48,853 nt of DNA from Methylobacterium segetis. Lineage in GTDB: Bacteria > Pseudomonadota > Alphaproteobacteria > Rhizobiales > Beijerinckiaceae. Below, piece after piece: positions 17,801-25,825 of this stretch. The notes below the pieces were generated by a model. The model was not told the origin of the DNA, searched no databases, and worked only from the letters and a program-made list of their open reading frames with translations. Position 1 is the first letter of the stretch. The number at the start of each line of letters is the position of its first letter. A program made the translations under genes and the position numbers. The stretch spans positions 1 through 48,853 of the forward strand of contig NZ_SMNT01000038.1 of the NCBI RefSeq assembly GCF_004348265.1, read 5' to 3'.

Positions 17801-18790
17801 TCAGGGCGCCCCGCCGGAGAACCGGGCGCGGTAATCCTGGGGGCTGACGCCGAGGCGGCGCAGGAACGCGCGCCGCAGCGTCTCCTCCGAGCCGAAGCCG
17901 CAGCGGGCCGCGACCTGCTTGACCGGCAGGCGGGTGTCGGTGAGGAGCCGGCGCGCCGCCTCGATGCGCAAGTCCTCCACCGCCTCGGCGGGGCTGCGCC
18001 CGGTGGCGCTCTGGTAGTGGCGGCCGAAGCTGCGCAGGCTCATCCCGGCCCGCGCCGCGAGCCGGGGCACCGACAGGTCGGCGGCGAGGTTGTCGGCCAT
18101 GAAGGCGTGGAGCGGCCCGAAGCGGTCGTCGGCCGCCTGGAGGTCGAGGGCCGCCGAGAACTGGGCCTGCCCGCCCGGCCGCTTCAGGAAGACGACGAGG
18201 TGGCGGGCCACCGCCAGGGCCGCGGCGCGTCCGAGATCGGCCTCGACCAGGGCGAGGGCGAGGTCGATCCCCGCCGTCACGCCGGCCGAGGTCCAGACGG
18301 AGCCGTCGCGCACGAAGATCGGGTCGGCCTCGACCCGCACCGCGGGGTAGCGCGACGCGAGGCGCGCGCAGCAGCCCCAATGCGTCACCGCCCGGCGCCC
18401 GTCGAGCAGGCCGGCCTCCGCCAGCAGGAAGGCGCCGGTGCAGACGGACACGACGCGCTCGGCCGAGGCGGCGCGCCGCACCACCCAGTCCCGCAGCGGG
18501 GCCCGCTCGGCGGCCGCGAAGATCCCGGTCCCGCCCGGGATCAGCAGTGTCCCGAGCGGCGTCCCCGGGTCCGGCAGCGGGTCGGTCGCGAGGCTGATCC
18601 CGGCCGAGGCCGCGACCGGGCCTGCGCCCTCGGAGACGAGCCGCGTCGCGTAGGCCTCCGTCCCCGTCAGCTCGTTGGCGCTGGCGAAGACCTGCAGCGG
18701 CCCCGCCGCGTCGAGGACCTGCAGGTCCGCGAAGGCGAGGACCTCGACGCTGTGCCGGGGCTTTGGCCGAAAGCGAGGGGGGATTGGCAT
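17801..18790 (-). CDS. GlxA-type transcriptional regulator (DJ-1/PfpI domain plus AraC HTH)
   Basis: About 329 residues from ATG 18790; in-frame starts at 18829 and 18862 exist, the latter overlapping the divergent gene. The N-terminal half is a DJ-1/PfpI-like fold (VEVLAFADLQVLDAAGPLQVF; VVSVCTGAFLLAEAGLLDG) with a Cys at the nucleophile-elbow position. The C-terminal 100 residues form an AraC-type double helix-turn-helix (LSVPRLAARAGMSLRSFGRHY; FGSEETLRRAFLRRLGVSPQDYR). Such proteins sense a small molecule with the first domain and control nearby genes. The divergent neighbour at 18847, a stand-alone DJ-1/PfpI enzyme, is the most likely target; the short gap between them would hold both promoters. 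Confidence 0.9.
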   Translation of the reverse strand: MPIPPRFRPKPRHSVEVLAFADLQVLDAAGPLQVFASANELTGTEAYATRLVSEGAGPVAASAGISLATDPLPDPGTPLGTLLIPGGTGIFAAAERAPLRDWVVRRAASAERVVSVCTGAFLLAEAGLLDGRRAVTHWGCCARLASRYPAVRVEADPIFVRDGSVWTSAGVTAGIDLALALVEADLGRAAALAVARHLVVFLKRPGGQAQFSAALDLQAADDRFGPLHAFMADNLAADLSVPRLAARAGMSLRSFGRHYQSATGRSPAEAVEDLRIEAARRLLTDTRLPVKQVAARCGFGSEETLRRAFLRRLGVSPQDYRARFSGGAP

Positions 18791-18846
18791 CTCGGCCGCA
18801 GCATCGCCCGCTAGTCTCCGGTCGTCCATCCCTGAGCTCGAGCCCC

Positions 18847-19566
18847 ATGAACGACGCGACACCCTCCCCGAACCCCGAGACCCGTCCGCCGCTGGAGATC
18901 GGCTTCCTGCTCTTTCCCGGAATCCAGCAGCTCGACCTGACCGGCCCCTACGAGATCTTCGCCACGCTGCCCGGCACCCGGATCCATCTCGTGGCGGCGC
19001 AGCACGGCCCCGTCCGGAGCGTCACCGGCCTCCCCCTGATGCCGACCGCGACCTTCGCCGAATGCCCGCCCCTCGACGTGGTCTGCGTGCCCGGCGGCCT
19101 CGGCATGCTGGCGCTCCTCGAGGACGAGGCGACGCTCGCCTTCCTCCGCCGGCAGGCGGCGGGCGCGCGCTTCGTCACGGCGGTCTGCACGGGCGCGCTG
19201 GTGCTGGGGGCAGCCGGGCTCCTGCGCGGGCGGCGGGCCACGACCCATTGGGCGCTCCACGACGCGCTGGCCGCCTTCGGGGCGATTCCCGTGGCGGAGC
19301 GGGTGGTGCGGGACGGGAGCGTCGTCACCGGCGGCGGCGTCACGGCCGGGATCGATTTCGCGCTCACGCTGGCGGCCGAGCTCGCCGACCCGGTCGACGC
19401 CGAGGCGGTGGGCCTGCTCCTCGAATACGCTCCCGCCCCGCCCTTCGCCTCGGGCCGGCCGGAGACGGCCTCGCCCGAGATCCTCGCCCGCTGCGCGGCG
19501 TGGATGGAGGCGGACCGGGCGGAGGCGGAGGCGCGCATCGCCGCGGCGGCGCGGCGGGCGGCCTGA
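18847..19566 (+). CDS. inhA: DJ-1/PfpI family protein, isonitrile-hydratase-like
   Basis: A 239-residue single-domain protein. The start is ATG 18847, where the family N-terminus LEIGFLLFPGIQQLDLTGP follows after a short tail. It matches, as I remember it, Pseudomonas isonitrile hydratase over almost its full length: IPGG-like VPGGLGML, FVTAVCTGALVLGAAGLL with Cys114 at the nucleophile position, RATTHWALHD, VVRDGSVVTGGGVTAGIDF and LEYAPAPPF. That enzyme hydrates isonitriles to N-substituted formamides in the cytosol. Other members of this close subgroup have unknown substrates, so the reaction is probable rather than proven. It is divergently paired with the GlxA-type regulator, which probably controls it. 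Confidence 0.86.
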   Translation: MNDATPSPNPETRPPLEIGFLLFPGIQQLDLTGPYEIFATLPGTRIHLVAAQHGPVRSVTGLPLMPTATFAECPPLDVVCVPGGLGMLALLEDEATLAFLRRQAAGARFVTAVCTGALVLGAAGLLRGRRATTHWALHDALAAFGAIPVAERVVRDGSVVTGGGVTAGIDFALTLAAELADPVDAEAVGLLLEYAPAPPFASGRPETASPEILARCAAWMEADRAEAEARIAAAARRAA

Positions 19567-19591
19567 GGCGGCGGATCGTCCGGGCGGCCCC

Positions 19592-20992
19592 TCAGCTCGC
19601 CTGCAGCGCCGCGAGCGGCGCCTTGAGGGCGAGCGTCACCCCCGTCTCGGGATAGCCGAGATGCACCTCCGCGCCGATCCCGTCGGCGAGGCTGCGCTCG
19701 ATCAGGCGGGAGCCGAAGCCGCGCCGGCTCGGCGTCTTCACGGGCGGCCCGCCGACCTCCTGCCAGCGGAAATTCAGGCGTGGCTCGCCGGAATCCGCCT
19801 CCTGCCCCCAGGTCACCGCGACGTGCCCCTCCGGCGTCGAGAGGGCGCCGTACTTCGCGGCATTGGTGCCGAGCTCGTGCAGGACGAGGGCGACCGAGAG
19901 GGCGGATTTCGGCCCGAGCGTCATGTCCGGCCCCGAGATCCGGAAGCGCTCGGCGTCGCCGTGCCCGTGCAGGCGCGCCGTGCCCTCCACGAGGGTGCGC
20001 AGGCTCGCCTCGGTCCAGCTGCCCTGGAGCAGGAGGTCGTGCGCCTGGGCGAGCGCGAGGAGCCGCGCCGTGACGGCCTCCCGGGCCTCCGGCAGGGTGG
20101 CGTCCCCGCGCAGGGTCTGCAGGCAGATGGCCTGGACCAGGGTCAGGGTATTCTTCACCCGGTGGGCGAGTTCCTGCATCAGCAGGCGCTGGCGCTCCTC
20201 GGCGAGCTTGCGCTCGGTGATGTCGACCGAGGCGCCGGCGAAGCGGGCGGGCTTCCCGTCGGCATCCGGCACGAGGCGCCCGCGGGCGAGGATCCAGCGG
20301 ACGCTGCCGTCCGGCTGGAGGATGCGGTACTCGCAGGAGAACTCGTCGCCCTGCGCGAAGGTCCGGTCGAGGGCCGCCTGGAAGGCGGGCATGTCGGCGG
20401 GGTGGAAATTGCGGATGTACTCGGAGAGCGGCGCGCCGCGGGCCGCGCGCTCGGGATCGACCGTGTAGATGCGGGCGAAGTTCCCGTCGGCGTAGACGAG
20501 GTCGTCGACGAGGTCCCAGTCCCAGGTGCCGATCATGCCGGCGGCTCCGAGGGCGAGGCTCAGGCGCTCCTGGCTCGCGGCGAGGCGCTCCTCGGCCTTC
20601 GCCTTCTCCCGGCGCAGCCGTTCCTGGGCGAGCGCGGCCTCGATCGCCTCCGCCAGAAGCTCCCGGAAATGGCCGGCCACGTCCTTCAGCACGTAGTCGG
20701 CGGCGCCGGCCTTGAGGGCGGAGACGGCGATCCGCAGGTCGTCCGAGCCGGTGACGTAGATCACCGGCGGCGGGCTCGGCAGGGCCCGGATGCGCGCCAG
20801 GATGTCGAGGCCGGTCTCGCCGGGCAGGTGATGGTCGAGGGCGATGGCGTCGATGCCGCCCTCCGCGACGCGGGCGAGCCCGGCGGCGCCGTCGGCCGCA
20901 TGCTCGACGACGATGTCGCGCGACCGCAGCGCCCGCGCCACGAGGCGGACGAGGCCCGAATCGTCGTCGATGTAGAGGATGCGCAGGGCCAC
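19592..20992 (-). CDS. Hybrid sensor: receiver domain, PAS domain, HWE-family histidine kinase
   Basis: A 466-residue soluble protein from GTG 20992. Residues about 4-118 form a receiver domain (LYIDDDSG, phosphoacceptor Asp in IALDHHLPGETGLDIL, conserved Lys in YVLKD). A coiled segment leads to a PAS/PAC domain at about 145-265 (ending GASVDITERKLAEE). The kinase has the HWE-type dimerisation His in ELAHRVKNTLTLVQAI, the N-box HELGTNAAKYGALS, the W-x-E element and GFGSRLIE. HWE kinases are typical of alphaproteobacteria and often serve light or general-stress signalling. The kinase probably receives phosphate-dependent input through its own N-terminal receiver. A single-domain response regulator is encoded just upstream on the same strand. 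Confidence 0.91.
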   Translation of the reverse strand: MALRILYIDDDSGLVRLVARALRSRDIVVEHAADGAAGLARVAEGGIDAIALDHHLPGETGLDILARIRALPSPPPVIYVTGSDDLRIAVSALKAGAADYVLKDVAGHFRELLAEAIEAALAQERLRREKAKAEERLAASQERLSLALGAAGMIGTWDWDLVDDLVYADGNFARIYTVDPERAARGAPLSEYIRNFHPADMPAFQAALDRTFAQGDEFSCEYRILQPDGSVRWILARGRLVPDADGKPARFAGASVDITERKLAEERQRLLMQELAHRVKNTLTLVQAICLQTLRGDATLPEAREAVTARLLALAQAHDLLLQGSWTEASLRTLVEGTARLHGHGDAERFRISGPDMTLGPKSALSVALVLHELGTNAAKYGALSTPEGHVAVTWGQEADSGEPRLNFRWQEVGGPPVKTPSRRGFGSRLIERSLADGIGAEVHLGYPETGVTLALKAPLAALQAS

Positions 20993-21086
20993 CGCGGGTC
21001 ACGAACTCCATCGGCAGACCGGACGGCCGGGCAAGCGCGACGCCGATTCATCGCACGCCATTGAAGCCGCAAAAGGGCAACGCGGA

Positions 21087-21521
21087 TCAGGGAGTCTCGG
21101 GCACCTGCATGACCGAGAAGAACAGTCCGAGCTGGCGGATCGCGTTGGCGAAACCTTCATAGTTCACGGGCTTCGTCACGTAGACATTGCAGCCCAGATC
21201 GTAGCAGCGCTGGATCTCGCGCTGGTCGTCGGTGGTGGTCAGCACCACGACGGGCGAGCGGCGCAGGTGCTCGTTGCCCTTCACCTTGGCCAGGATGTCG
21301 ATCCCGGTCATGTCCGGCAGGTTGAGGTCGAGCAGGATCAGCAGGGAGCGCCCGGCCTGGACCCGCCCCGAGCCGTCCGGCCCGAGGAGGTAGGCGAGCG
21401 CCGAGGTGCCGTCGCGGAAGCCCGTGATCTCGTTGTTGACGCCGGCGCGGCGGATGTTGCGCTCGATCAGGCGGGCATGCCCCTCGTCGTCCTCCACCAT
21501 GATGATGTGGACGGGGTTCAC
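21087..21521 (-). CDS. Single-domain response regulator (Rcp1/CheY-like)
   Basis: About 144 residues from GTG 21521, chosen because aggga lies seven bases upstream and the usual N-terminus of this subgroup (NPVHIIMVEDDEGHARLIE) follows; an in-frame ATG at 21566 would add 15 residues. The receiver has the acidic pair EDD, the phosphoacceptor Asp in LILLDLNLPDMTG, the Thr in VVVLTTTDD and the Lys in YVTKPVNYEGF. There is no output domain. Members of this subgroup are phosphorylated by bacteriophytochrome-like or hybrid kinases. The neighbouring receiver-PAS-HWE protein, 94 bases downstream on the same strand, is the likely partner. Confidence 0.92.
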   Translation of the reverse strand: MNPVHIIMVEDDEGHARLIERNIRRAGVNNEITGFRDGTSALAYLLGPDGSGRVQAGRSLLILLDLNLPDMTGIDILAKVKGNEHLRRSPVVVLTTTDDQREIQRCYDLGCNVYVTKPVNYEGFANAIRQLGLFFSVMQVPETP

Positions 21522-21635
21522 GCCGGATTCCCTGGCGTCCAGGGCGGGCGGGTCTCGGTCATGCATGGGATTCCGCGGTCGGGACCGGCCTCCTGTATCA
21601 GGATCGGGAAGCGGAGCAAATGCGGGGCGCGGCGC

Positions 21636-21658
21636 CCCCTCTCCCGTTCGGGAGGGGC
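21636..21658. repeat. Palindromic repeat, partial copy
   Basis: A hairpin with the core CTCTCCCG-tt-CGGGAGGGG, one G-T pair in the stem. It matches one arm of the two longer compound palindromes at 24414-24522 and 25853-25945 in this window, but the second arm is not preserved. It lies between the response regulator and TAXI genes. Confidence 0.65.
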
Positions 21659-21750
21659 GAGGGCTGCAGGGTCTTCCGGAGAGGCCGCACAAGCTCACGT
21701 CGCCCGCCGACAGGGACTCGACCTCTCCCGGAGGCGAGAGCCGGGGCGGC

Positions 21751-23208
21751 CTACTCCGCCGCCGGCATGTTCAGCGAGAGCAGCCGCGCCGTGCGCGCCC
21801 GGGCGCCGGAGCGCGTCTCGGCCTCGGCCGTGCCGAGCTGGCGGCGGGCGTCGCCGATCGCGGCGTGGACCGCGTCGACGGCGAGGATGAGCGCGCTCAC
21901 CGTCCGGTTGTCGATCGTGCGCTCGCGGGCATAGCGCACCACGTCGGCCACGAGCTCGTCCGTCTCGATCGCGATGGCGTCGAGCTCCGCCGCGCCCGTC
22001 GCGGCCCGCACCTCCCGCAGGATGTCGAGGAGCCGGTCGAGCACCACGTCGATGCGCTCCCGGCGCTTGCGGGCGAGCCGCTGGCCGAGCCACGCGATCC
22101 CGGAGCCGATCGTGCCGCCGAAGAAGGCGAACAGGTAGATGTAGTCCTCGTAGCGGTCGAGGAAGGTCTGCTGCTCGCGCTCGAAATAGTCGACCGCGCC
22201 CGGGTGGTTCGGAAGCCGGGCGGAGGTCGCCGCGACCGTCGTGTCGAAGTCGGGCGCCTTCATCAGCTTGGCGATCGGCGCCGAGGCCGCGAGTTTCGAG
22301 CGCCACTCGAACAGGTGCTGGGTGGCCGAGGCCACGGCGACGCGGCTGACCGCGCCGCGCGCCATCAGCCGGTAGGAGGCGCCCACCGTCTTCACCTCTT
22401 CGTCCGGGCGCTTCGGCCGGCCGCCGAAGGTGCCGGCGGGGATCGTGACCGCCTGCAATTCGGGGAAGCGCGTCAGGATCGCCTCGCCGTCCGGCACCGA
22501 GACGAGGTCGATCTTGCGGTCGGGCGTGCCGAGCTCGACCGCCCGTACCGTCTGGCCCGCGACCTTCGAGGCCGGGTTGGCGATGACGGCGACCGCGTCG
22601 ACCCGCTTCTCGGCGATGGCCGCGGTGACCTCGGAGGGCTTCAGCTGCACGAGGGCGACCCGGCCCGGGTTCAGCTCGGGCTCGGCATTCTCGACGCTCG
22701 CGGTGGCGAGGTCGTAGAAGGCGAGCAGGTTCGTCAGGAAGGGCAGGTCGGCGTTGTGGCGCACCACGATGCCGAGGCGCTTGCGGGCGAGATCGGGGAA
22801 GCTGTCGATCTCGCTGGCCTCGGGGGCGGCGATGACGAGGGCCTCGTCGTGCAGGATCGCGAGGGTCAGCCCGTTCTCGGGCATGTGGACGTCGGGCCGC
22901 ACCACGGCGAGGTCGGCGCGGCCCCCCTGGAGCGCGGCGGCGCTGTCGCGCACGTCGTCGTAGGGGATGATCTTGAGGCGCACGTCCTCGCGGCCGCGGG
23001 CCAGCGCGTTGGCGTAGGCCTCCATCAGGGCGGCCTCGGCGCCGTCGCGGGGGCCGACGGCGACGGTGAGGGTGGTGGGGCGCGACAGGTAGACGACGGC
23101 CGCCGCGGTGGCGGCGAGCCCGAGGGCGAGCAGGACGAGGAGCCACTCGCGTCTCACGAGGAGCGCGGGCAGCGCGGGCCGCTTCCCTCTGCGTTTCGTG
23201 CTTTCCAT
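21751..23208 (-). CDS. Membrane-anchored TAXI-family TRAP solute receptor
   Basis: A 485-residue protein from ATG 23208 (the frame is open to 23295 but that would overlap the divergent recX start). Residues about 20-41 form one membrane helix (WLLVLLALGLAATAAAVVY). A TAXI/NMT1-like periplasmic solute-binding domain follows (LTVAVGPRDGAEAALMEAYANA; LAVVRPDVHMP; FGGRPKRPDEEVKTVGASY). A second membrane helix lies near residues 370-392 (YIYLFAFFGGTIGSGIAWLG), with a roughly 95-residue helical C-terminal tail in the cytosol. Ordinary TAXI receptors are free periplasmic proteins feeding a DctM-type permease; here the receptor is tethered at both ends and no permease gene is nearby, so a sensing role is possible. 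Confidence 0.86.
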   Translation of the reverse strand: MESTKRRGKRPALPALLVRREWLLVLLALGLAATAAAVVYLSRPTTLTVAVGPRDGAEAALMEAYANALARGREDVRLKIIPYDDVRDSAAALQGGRADLAVVRPDVHMPENGLTLAILHDEALVIAAPEASEIDSFPDLARKRLGIVVRHNADLPFLTNLLAFYDLATASVENAEPELNPGRVALVQLKPSEVTAAIAEKRVDAVAVIANPASKVAGQTVRAVELGTPDRKIDLVSVPDGEAILTRFPELQAVTIPAGTFGGRPKRPDEEVKTVGASYRLMARGAVSRVAVASATQHLFEWRSKLAASAPIAKLMKAPDFDTTVAATSARLPNHPGAVDYFEREQQTFLDRYEDYIYLFAFFGGTIGSGIAWLGQRLARKRRERIDVVLDRLLDILREVRAATGAAELDAIAIETDELVADVVRYARERTIDNRTVSALILAVDAVHAAIGDARRQLGTAEAETRSGARARTARLLSLNMPAAE

Positions 23209-23252
23209 GACCCAGTCATGAATCGTAATCCTGTCCGAAAGGTGAAGAACCG

Positions 23253-23864
23253 GTGACTCCGCCAAACGTTGCGCCGCCGCGAAATCGTGAAGCAAGGCCC
23301 GCGCCGCCCGTGACGGCGGCCTGGCTCGAGCGGGCGGCCCTCCACTATCTCGAGCGCTACAGCGCCTCGACCGAGATGCTGCGGCGGACCCTGCGGCGGC
23401 GGGTCGAGAAGCGGACCCGCGCCCGCGGCGAGGAGGCCGGCGCCTTCGCTCCCCTCGTGGAGGAGACCGTGGCGCGGGCCGTCCGCGCGGGCCTCGTGGA
23501 CGATGCCCGCTTCACCGCGGCCCGGCTCGCCACGCTCCGCCGCCGCGGCGCCTCGGCGCGGGGCGCGGCCGCCAAGCTCGCGGCCAAGGGCGTCCCCCGC
23601 GACACGATCGAGGCGGCGATGGAGGCCGAGCGCGAGGCGGCGCCCGAGGGCGAGCCCGCCCTGGCCGAGGAGGCCGCCGCCCTGGCCTACGCCAAGCGCC
23701 GCCGCCTCGGACCCTTCCGCCGGCCGGATGCGCGGGCCGCCAACCGCGACCGGGACCTCGCCGCGCTCGCCCGGGCGGGCTTCCCCTACGATCTCGCCCG
23801 CCGCACCGTGGACGCGGAGGGCGAGGCCGGCAGGGATGACGAGGGCGCGGGCGGGTTCGGCTGA
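23253..23864 (+). CDS. recX: Regulatory protein RecX
   Basis: A 203-residue, mostly helical, Arg/Ala-rich protein starting at GTG 23253. It has the alphaproteobacterial RecX pattern AAWLERAALHYLERYSAS, TEMLRRTLRRRVEK, then VRAGLVDDARFTAARLATLRRRGAS and the repeated three-helix units that follow. RecX binds RecA filaments and limits recombinase activity during DNA repair. The gene is not next to recA here, as is common in this group. It is divergent from the TAXI gene with only about 44 bases between starts. Confidence 0.88.
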   Translation: MTPPNVAPPRNREARPAPPVTAAWLERAALHYLERYSASTEMLRRTLRRRVEKRTRARGEEAGAFAPLVEETVARAVRAGLVDDARFTAARLATLRRRGASARGAAAKLAAKGVPRDTIEAAMEAEREAAPEGEPALAEEAAALAYAKRRRLGPFRRPDARAANRDRDLAALARAGFPYDLARRTVDAEGEAGRDDEGAGGFG

Positions 23865-23972
23865 GCCCACCCCGCGCCGCTGGATTTCGCGCGAGGCCGC
23901 TCCACCTCGGGATGGCATCCGGGCCATGCCCGCGCATCCCGCGCGGGGCGCCCGCCACGACAGGACATCCCG

Positions 23973-24404
23973 ATGATCAATCGCAAGGCGCACGCCGTCT
24001 GGCAGGGCAATGGCAAGGAGGGGAAGGGCCGCATCACGACCGGGTCGGGCGTGCTCTCGGACCAGCCCTACGGCTTCAACACCCGCTTCGAGGACAAGCC
24101 CGGCACCAACCCCGAGGAGCTGATCGCGGCCGCCCATGCGGGCTGCTTCACGATGGCGCTCGCCTTCCAGCTCCAGGAGGCGGGCCTCGCCGCCACCGAG
24201 ATGACGACGGAATCGGTCGTGACGCTGGAGAAGGACGGCGCCGGCTTCAAGGTGACGAAGTCCGCCCTCACGCTCACCGCCACGATCCCCGGCATCGACC
24301 AGGCGAAGTTCGAGGAGCTCGCCCACGCCGCCGAGACGGGCTGCCCGATCTCGAAGGTGCTCAACGCCGAGATCACGCTGAACGCCACGCTGAAGCAGGG
24401 CTGA
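23973..24404 (+). CDS. OsmC family peroxiredoxin
   Basis: A 143-residue protein of the OsmC/Ohr fold. It begins MINRKAHAVWQGNGKEGKG and carries the two redox cysteines of the family: Cys58 in AAAHAGCFTMAL and Cys124 in ETGCPISKVLN. OsmC reduces organic hydroperoxides in the cytosol using this cysteine pair and is generally induced by osmotic or oxidative stress. Length and both motifs fit OsmC rather than Ohr. It stands alone, followed by a palindromic repeat that may act as a transcription end. Confidence 0.94.
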   Translation: MINRKAHAVWQGNGKEGKGRITTGSGVLSDQPYGFNTRFEDKPGTNPEELIAAAHAGCFTMALAFQLQEAGLAATEMTTESVVTLEKDGAGFKVTKSALTLTATIPGIDQAKFEELAHAAETGCPISKVLNAEITLNATLKQG

Positions 24405-24413
24405 GGCACCCCG

Positions 24414-24522
24414 CCTCTCTCCTTCGAGAGGTCGCGTCTGCGCCAGCCGGCCGGGTGAGGGGGTCAGGTCCGTCCGGGGATGTCGCACCCCTCACCCCAA
24501 CCCTCTCCCGAACGGGAGAGGG
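24414..24522. repeat. Compound palindromic repeat, copy 1
   Basis: Three nested inverted repeats. The left hairpin is CCTCTC/GAGAGG (24414-24431). The right hairpin is a perfect 10-base stem with a two-base loop, CCCTCTCCCG-aa-CGGGAGAGGG (24501-24522). Between them lies a long-range 10-base pair, GGGTGAGGGG (24453-24462) with CCCCTCACCC (24488-24497). The same arrangement occurs in reverse orientation at 25853-25945, and a partial copy at 21636. Confidence 0.85.
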
Positions 24523-24612
24523 GGCCCGCGTGTGGCGGGGTGCGGCGCCACGGCGCGGGACGGTGCCGCCCCGCTCCTTGAACAAACCGCGAACGAGCGG
24601 CATCTTGTCCCC

Positions 24613-25824
24613 ATGGACGAGACGCTTGCCAAGAAGCTGCGCATCCTGGCCGATGCCGCGAAGTACGATGCCTCCTGCGCCTCGTCGGGAGCGCCGAAGC
24701 GGGTCGCGGGCAAGGACGGGCTCGGCTCGACGACGGGCGCCGGCATCTGCCACGCCTACACGCCGGACGGGCGCTGCATCTCGCTCCTGAAGATCCTGCT
24801 GACGAATTACTGCCTGTTCGACTGCGCCTATTGCGTCAACCGCCGCTCGTCCAACGTGAGGCGGGCGAAGTTCACGGTCGACGAGGTCGTGACGCTCACG
24901 GTCGAGTTCTACAAGCGCAACTACATCGAAGGCTTGTTCCTCTCCTCGGGCATCATTAAGTCGCCCGACCACACGATGGAACTCCTGACCCGCGTCGCGA
25001 AGACGCTCCGCCGCGAGCACGGCTTCCGCGGCTACATCCACCTGAAGTCGATTCCCGAGGCGAGCCCCTGGCTGATCGAGGAGGCGGGCCTCTACGCCGA
25101 CCGCCTCTCGATCAACCTCGAACTGCCGACCGAGGCGAGCCTGGAGCGCCTCGCCCCGGAGAAGGACGGCGCCTCGATCCAGGGGGCGATGGAGCAGATC
25201 GGCAGCCGCATCGCGGAGGCCAAGGCCGAGCGCCGCCGCTTCTCGCCGGCCGGCCAGTCGACGCAGGTGATCGTGGGCGCGGACGCGACCTCCGACGAGG
25301 CCCTGATCCGCAAGAGCGCGCATCTCTACGGCACGTTCGGCCTGAAGCGGGTCTATTACTCGGCCTTCAGCCCGATCCCCGACGGCTCGACCATCCTGCC
25401 GCTCAAGGCCCCCCCGCTCCAGCGCGAGCACCGGCTCTACCAGGCGGACTGGCTGATCCGGTACTACGAATTCAGCCCCGACGACGTGGCCGACGCGACC
25501 GAGGATGGCATGTTCGCCCTCGACGTCGACCCGAAGCTCGCCTGGGCGCTGAAGAACCGCCATCGCTTCCCCGTCGACGTGAACCGGGCCGACCGGGAGA
25601 TGTTGCTGCGGGTCCCCGGCCTCGGGGCGCGCGCGGTGGACAAGATCCTCAAGGCCCGCCGCCACACGAGCCTGCGCCTCGACGACGTCGCCCGCCTCAC
25701 CTCGGGGCTCAAGCGGGCGCGGCCCTTCCTGATCGCGGCCGATTACCGCCCGACCGCGCTGACCGACCGCCTCGACCTGCGCGCGCGCCTCGCCGAGCCG
25801 GCGGCGCAGCTGAGCCTGTTCTGA
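24613..25824 (+). CDS. UDG-linked radical-SAM protein (putative DNA modification/repair)
   Basis: A 403-residue protein from ATG 24613; the in-frame codons before it read through the palindromic repeat's flank. It contains a radical-SAM Cys-x3-Cys-x2-Cys motif in NYCLFDCAYCVNRRSS (Cys67, Cys71, Cys74) followed by SSGIIKSPDHTMEL, IHLKSIPEASPWLIEEAG and the LELPTEASLERLAPEK segment. Near residues 335-375 is a helix-hairpin-helix DNA-binding element (NRADREMLLRVPGLGARAVDKIL). This matches the conserved family known as the radical-SAM protein linked to a uracil-DNA-glycosylase domain. The chemistry is unknown; a base-modifying or lesion-reversing role on DNA is inferred. The partner UDG-domain gene begins two bases after its stop. 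Confidence 0.92.
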   Translation: MDETLAKKLRILADAAKYDASCASSGAPKRVAGKDGLGSTTGAGICHAYTPDGRCISLLKILLTNYCLFDCAYCVNRRSSNVRRAKFTVDEVVTLTVEFYKRNYIEGLFLSSGIIKSPDHTMELLTRVAKTLRREHGFRGYIHLKSIPEASPWLIEEAGLYADRLSINLELPTEASLERLAPEKDGASIQGAMEQIGSRIAEAKAERRRFSPAGQSTQVIVGADATSDEALIRKSAHLYGTFGLKRVYYSAFSPIPDGSTILPLKAPPLQREHRLYQADWLIRYYEFSPDDVADATEDGMFALDVDPKLAWALKNRHRFPVDVNRADREMLLRVPGLGARAVDKILKARRHTSLRLDDVARLTSGLKRARPFLIAADYRPTALTDRLDLRARLAEPAAQLSLF

Positions 25825-25825
25825 G

